From the NCBI GenBank assembly GCA_005879435.1, contig VBKX01000392.1, positions 1-7,526 of the forward strand: a DNA stretch of 7,526 nucleotides. The letters are read 5' to 3'. The position numbers were made by a program, and so were the translations under genes. The notes beneath the pieces were generated by a model that saw nothing but the letters and a program-made list of their open reading frames with translations, ran no database searches and was not told where the DNA came from. This stretch comes from Deltaproteobacteria bacterium (lineage in GTDB: Bacteria; Desulfobacterota; Binatia; UBA9968). This document shows positions 4,989-7,526 of this stretch, one piece after another. How positions within the stretch are numbered: position 1 is the stretch's first letter; the number at the start of each line of letters is the position of its first letter.

Positions 4989-7526
4989 ATGGACGGTAAA
5001 TTCATCCACATCCGCGGTGCCAAGCAAAACAATTTAAAAAATCTCGACATCAAGATTCCGCTCAATGCCCTGACAGTACTGACCGGCGTTAGCGGCTCGG
5101 GCAAGTCGACGCTGGCTTTCGACATTCTTTACGCCGAAGGGCAGCGCCGCTATGTCGAAAGTTTTTCCGCCTACGCGCGCCAGTTTCTCGACCGCATGGA
5201 CAAGCCGGATGTCGAAAGCATCGAGGGCATCCCACCCACCATCGCCATCGATCAGAGCCGACCCGTACGGACGTCACGTTCCACCGTCGGCACGATGACG
5301 GAGCTGCACGATCACTTCAAGCTGCTCTTTTCCAAGATCGCGGTGTTGTTCTGCCGCGGCTGCGCTCGCCCGGTCGAACGCGACTCCGCCCAGTCGGTTT
5401 ACGCCAAACTGAGCGCAACGGCGGAAGGCTCGCCTGTGATCTTGACGTTTCCACTGCCGCCATCGTCGGTAAATTGGGACGAAGTGCGCAGCGGCCTCGG
5501 TCAAGCCGGTTTTCATCGCTTGCTGGTCGAACAATCGATTCGCGAGCTCGATGAGCTCGCCGCGCGCCCGTCCGGTGACGGACCTTTACAAGTCGTCGTC
5601 GACCGCTTCGCGCTGCGAGGAACCAACAAAAAACGCATCTTGGATTCCCTCGAACAAGCGTTTCACTACGGCAAGGGCCGCTTGAATTTGTTTTTGCCGC
5701 AAGAGGAGTGGCGCTGCGAGCCGTTCAGCAATCACCTGCATTGCGCGCACTGCGATATCTCCTACCGCGATCCCGTGGCCAATCTATTTTCCTTTAACAG
5801 TCCGCTCGGTGCCTGCGAAACCTGTCGCGGCTTCGGCCGCGTGATCGATATCGACCTCGATCTCGTGATCCCCGACCCGGGCAAGTCGCTGAGCGACGGC
5901 GCTATAAAGCCCTGGCTCAACCGCACCCGCCGCATACGCCGCTTGCTCGATTTCTGCGAGCGCAAAAAAGTGCCGACAAAAAAACCCTGGGGCGAGTTGA
6001 CCGACGGGCAAAAAAATCTCGTCATTGACGGCGACGGTGAATACAAGGGCATCCGCGGCTGGTTCCGCCGCCTCGAACGGAAAAGCTATCGCATGCACGT
6101 GCGCGTGCTGCTGGCGCGCTATCGTGCGTATTTGATGTGCCCCGAGTGCCAAGGCAGCCGCCTCAAAGCCGACGCGCTGAATTATAAAATTGAGGGCAAA
6201 GACATTGCGCAAGTAAGCGCCATGAGCGTCGGTGACGCGCAGCAGTTTTTTCAAGAGCTCAAGCCGGCCGGCGCCCTGGATCAAGTAGCGAGCCTCATCC
6301 TTGATGAAATTCGCCGCCGCTTGGGCTATCTCGTCGGTGTCGGTCTGGAATATCTCACTTTGGACCGCCAGTCGCGCACTCTCTCCGGCGGTGAATTGGA
6401 GCGCGTCGATTTAACGACTGCGATCGGTTCATCGCTGGTCAATACGCTTTACGTCCTCGACGAGCCGTCCATCGGTCTTCATCCGCGCGATAGCCGCCGG
6501 CTGGTCGAAATACTGCAGCGCTTGCGCGCCAATCAGAACACCGTGGTCGTCGTCGAGCACGATCCCGAGATCATCAAAGAATGCGATCACATCATCGACC
6601 TCGGCCCGAAAGCCGGCGAACAAGGCGGCGAAGTGATGTTCGCTGGCTCGTATGAAGATCTGCTCAAGGACGAACGGTCGCTAACCGCCGCCTATCTGAG
6701 CCAACGAAAAACCATTCCGTTTCCCGCGCGCAATCGCAAGCCGTTGTTGCAGCGCTCCATCAAGATCAAAGGCGCGCGCGCTAACAATCTCAAAGACATC
6801 GACGTGGAAATCCCCTTGGGGCTGTTCGTCTGCATTACCGGCGTGTCGGGCTCGGGAAAATCCAGTCTGGTCGACGAGGTTATTTATCGGAATCTAAAAA
6901 AGCTCAAGGAAGCTCCGACTGCGGGCGTGACCGATTGCGCCCGGATCGACGGTGTCGACAAGATTTCCGAAGTGGTGCTCGTCGATCAAGCGCCGGTCGG
7001 CACCACGCCGCGCTCCAACCCGGCAACGTATATGAAAGCCTTCGACGGTATCCGGCGTTTGTTTGCCGGTGCCGATCTGTCGCGCCTGCGCGGCTACACG
7101 CCGTCAACCTTCTCGTTCAACGTCGAAGGGGGGCGCTGCGAGACCTGCCGCGGCGAAGGCTATGAAAAAGTCGAGATGCAGTTTCTCTCCGACGTGTACA
7201 CGTCATGTGCCGAATGCCACGGCAGCCGGTTCCGCGAAGAAGTCCTGGAGGTCGCCTACCGGGGCAAGAATATTCGCCAGATTCTCGATCTCACGGTCGC
7301 CGAAGCCTTGGAATTTTTCAAAGACACGGCGGAAATCAAAAACGCCATTGCGCCGCTGTGGGCGGTGGGACTGGAATATGTCCGCCTCGGCCAGCCGCTG
7401 ACGACGCTCTCAGGCGGCGAGTCACAACGCTTAAAACTGGCCGCGCACATGGCGAAATCGAGAAAAGCAGGGACACTTTTCATCTTCGATGAACCGACCA
7501 CCGGCCTGCACTTTCACGACATCGAG
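4989..7526 (+). CDS. uvrA: UvrA-family excinuclease ABC subunit A (C-terminus beyond window)
   Basis: UvrA is the damage-recognition ATPase of nucleotide excision repair; as a dimer it scans DNA and loads UvrB. Here 846 uninterrupted codons are present and roughly 80-100 C-terminal residues are missing at the right edge. Visible in order: Walker A GVSGSGKST with Lys39; a C252/C255-C276/C279 zinc module; C384-x2-C387; signature LSGGEL (465-470); Walker B VLDEPSIGLHPRD (D491, E492). The second ABC half has Walker A GVSGSGKSS with Lys624, TPRSNPATY, a C717/C720-C740/C743 zinc module, signature LSGGES (807-812) and FIFDEPTTGLHFHD (D834, E835). The first signature reads LSGGELER where standard UvrA has LSGGEAQR. 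The UvrB-binding region (about 119-250) lacks the usual RKGE-type motif. It may therefore belong to a divergent UvrA clade rather than be the housekeeping copy. ATG 4989 matches the family N-terminus (HIRGAKQNNLKNLD), though no strong Shine-Dalgarno precedes it. Confidence 0.93.
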   Translation, partial: MDGKFIHIRGAKQNNLKNLDIKIPLNALTVLTGVSGSGKSTLAFDILYAEGQRRYVESFSAYARQFLDRMDKPDVESIEGIPPTIAIDQSRPVRTSRSTVGTMTELHDHFKLLFSKIAVLFCRGCARPVERDSAQSVYAKLSATAEGSPVILTFPLPPSSVNWDEVRSGLGQAGFHRLLVEQSIRELDELAARPSGDGPLQVVVDRFALRGTNKKRILDSLEQAFHYGKGRLNLFLPQEEWRCEPFSNHLHCAHCDISYRDPVANLFSFNSPLGACETCRGFGRVIDIDLDLVIPDPGKSLSDGAIKPWLNRTRRIRRLLDFCERKKVPTKKPWGELTDGQKNLVIDGDGEYKGIRGWFRRLERKSYRMHVRVLLARYRAYLMCPECQGSRLKADALNYKIEGKDIAQVSAMSVGDAQQFFQELKPAGALDQVASLILDEIRRRLGYLVGVGLEYLTLDRQSRTLSGGELERVDLTTAIGSSLVNTLYVLDEPSIGLHPRDSRRLVEILQRLRANQNTVVVVEHDPEIIKECDHIIDLGPKAGEQGGEVMFAGSYEDLLKDERSLTAAYLSQRKTIPFPARNRKPLLQRSIKIKGARANNLKDIDVEIPLGLFVCITGVSGSGKSSLVDEVIYRNLKKLKEAPTAGVTDCARIDGVDKISEVVLVDQAPVGTTPRSNPATYMKAFDGIRRLFAGADLSRLRGYTPSTFSFNVEGGRCETCRGEGYEKVEMQFLSDVYTSCAECHGSRFREEVLEVAYRGKNIRQILDLTVAEALEFFKDTAEIKNAIAPLWAVGLEYVRLGQPLTTLSGGESQRLKLAAHMAKSRKAGTLFIFDEPTTGLHFHDIE

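Noticed and set aside
5784..6284. A 166-codon minus-strand open frame opposite the uvrA-family gene
   Set aside because: It is fully antisense to conserved UvrA sequence, including part of the first zinc module, with no start signals or family features.

Overview
This looks like a chromosomal segment from a Gram-negative bacterium, with GC in the mid-to-high fifties judged by eye. A membrane-anchored class A penicillin-binding-protein-like enzyme and the general protein style would fit an uncultivated deltaproteobacterial, Binatota, Methylomirabilota or similar lineage. That placement is weak inference; no rRNA or marker gene in the window fixes it. I see no mobile element, CRISPR array, tRNA or rRNA.

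Layout. (1) 1-377, minus strand: the N-terminal part of a nitroreductase-family flavoprotein that runs off the left edge. Its start is irregular: the only good ATGs are out of frame. (2) 411-602: a short divergent intergenic region. (3) 603-3662, plus strand: a 1019-residue divergent GT51 transglycosylase plus transpeptidase. A perfect 8+7+8 inverted repeat lies exactly between its two candidate ATGs. (4) 3663-3865: a convergent intergenic region holding three tandem heptamers and a GC-rich hairpin just past the queE stop. (5) 3866-4552, minus strand: queE, 7-carboxy-7-deazaguanine synthase, with a GTG start. (6) 4553-4670: a divergent leader with a possible sigma70-type promoter and a hairpin. 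(7) 4671-4931, plus strand: an 86-residue charged protein of unknown function. (8) 4989-7526, plus strand: a UvrA-family excinuclease ATPase, 846 codons present and open at the right edge.

How the genes relate. The small ORF and the uvrA-family gene are co-directional, 57 bp apart, and may be co-transcribed. The other genes are arranged divergently or convergently and look functionally independent: a flavin redox enzyme, cell-wall synthesis, 7-deazapurine (queuosine) biosynthesis and DNA repair. I did not find a convincing new multi-gene system. The points most worth checking are the degenerate GT51 catalytic motifs beside an intact transpeptidase triad in the large PBP, its roughly 200-residue insertion, the inverted repeat at its start, and the variant UvrA with an altered first ABC signature and a short UvrB-binding region.
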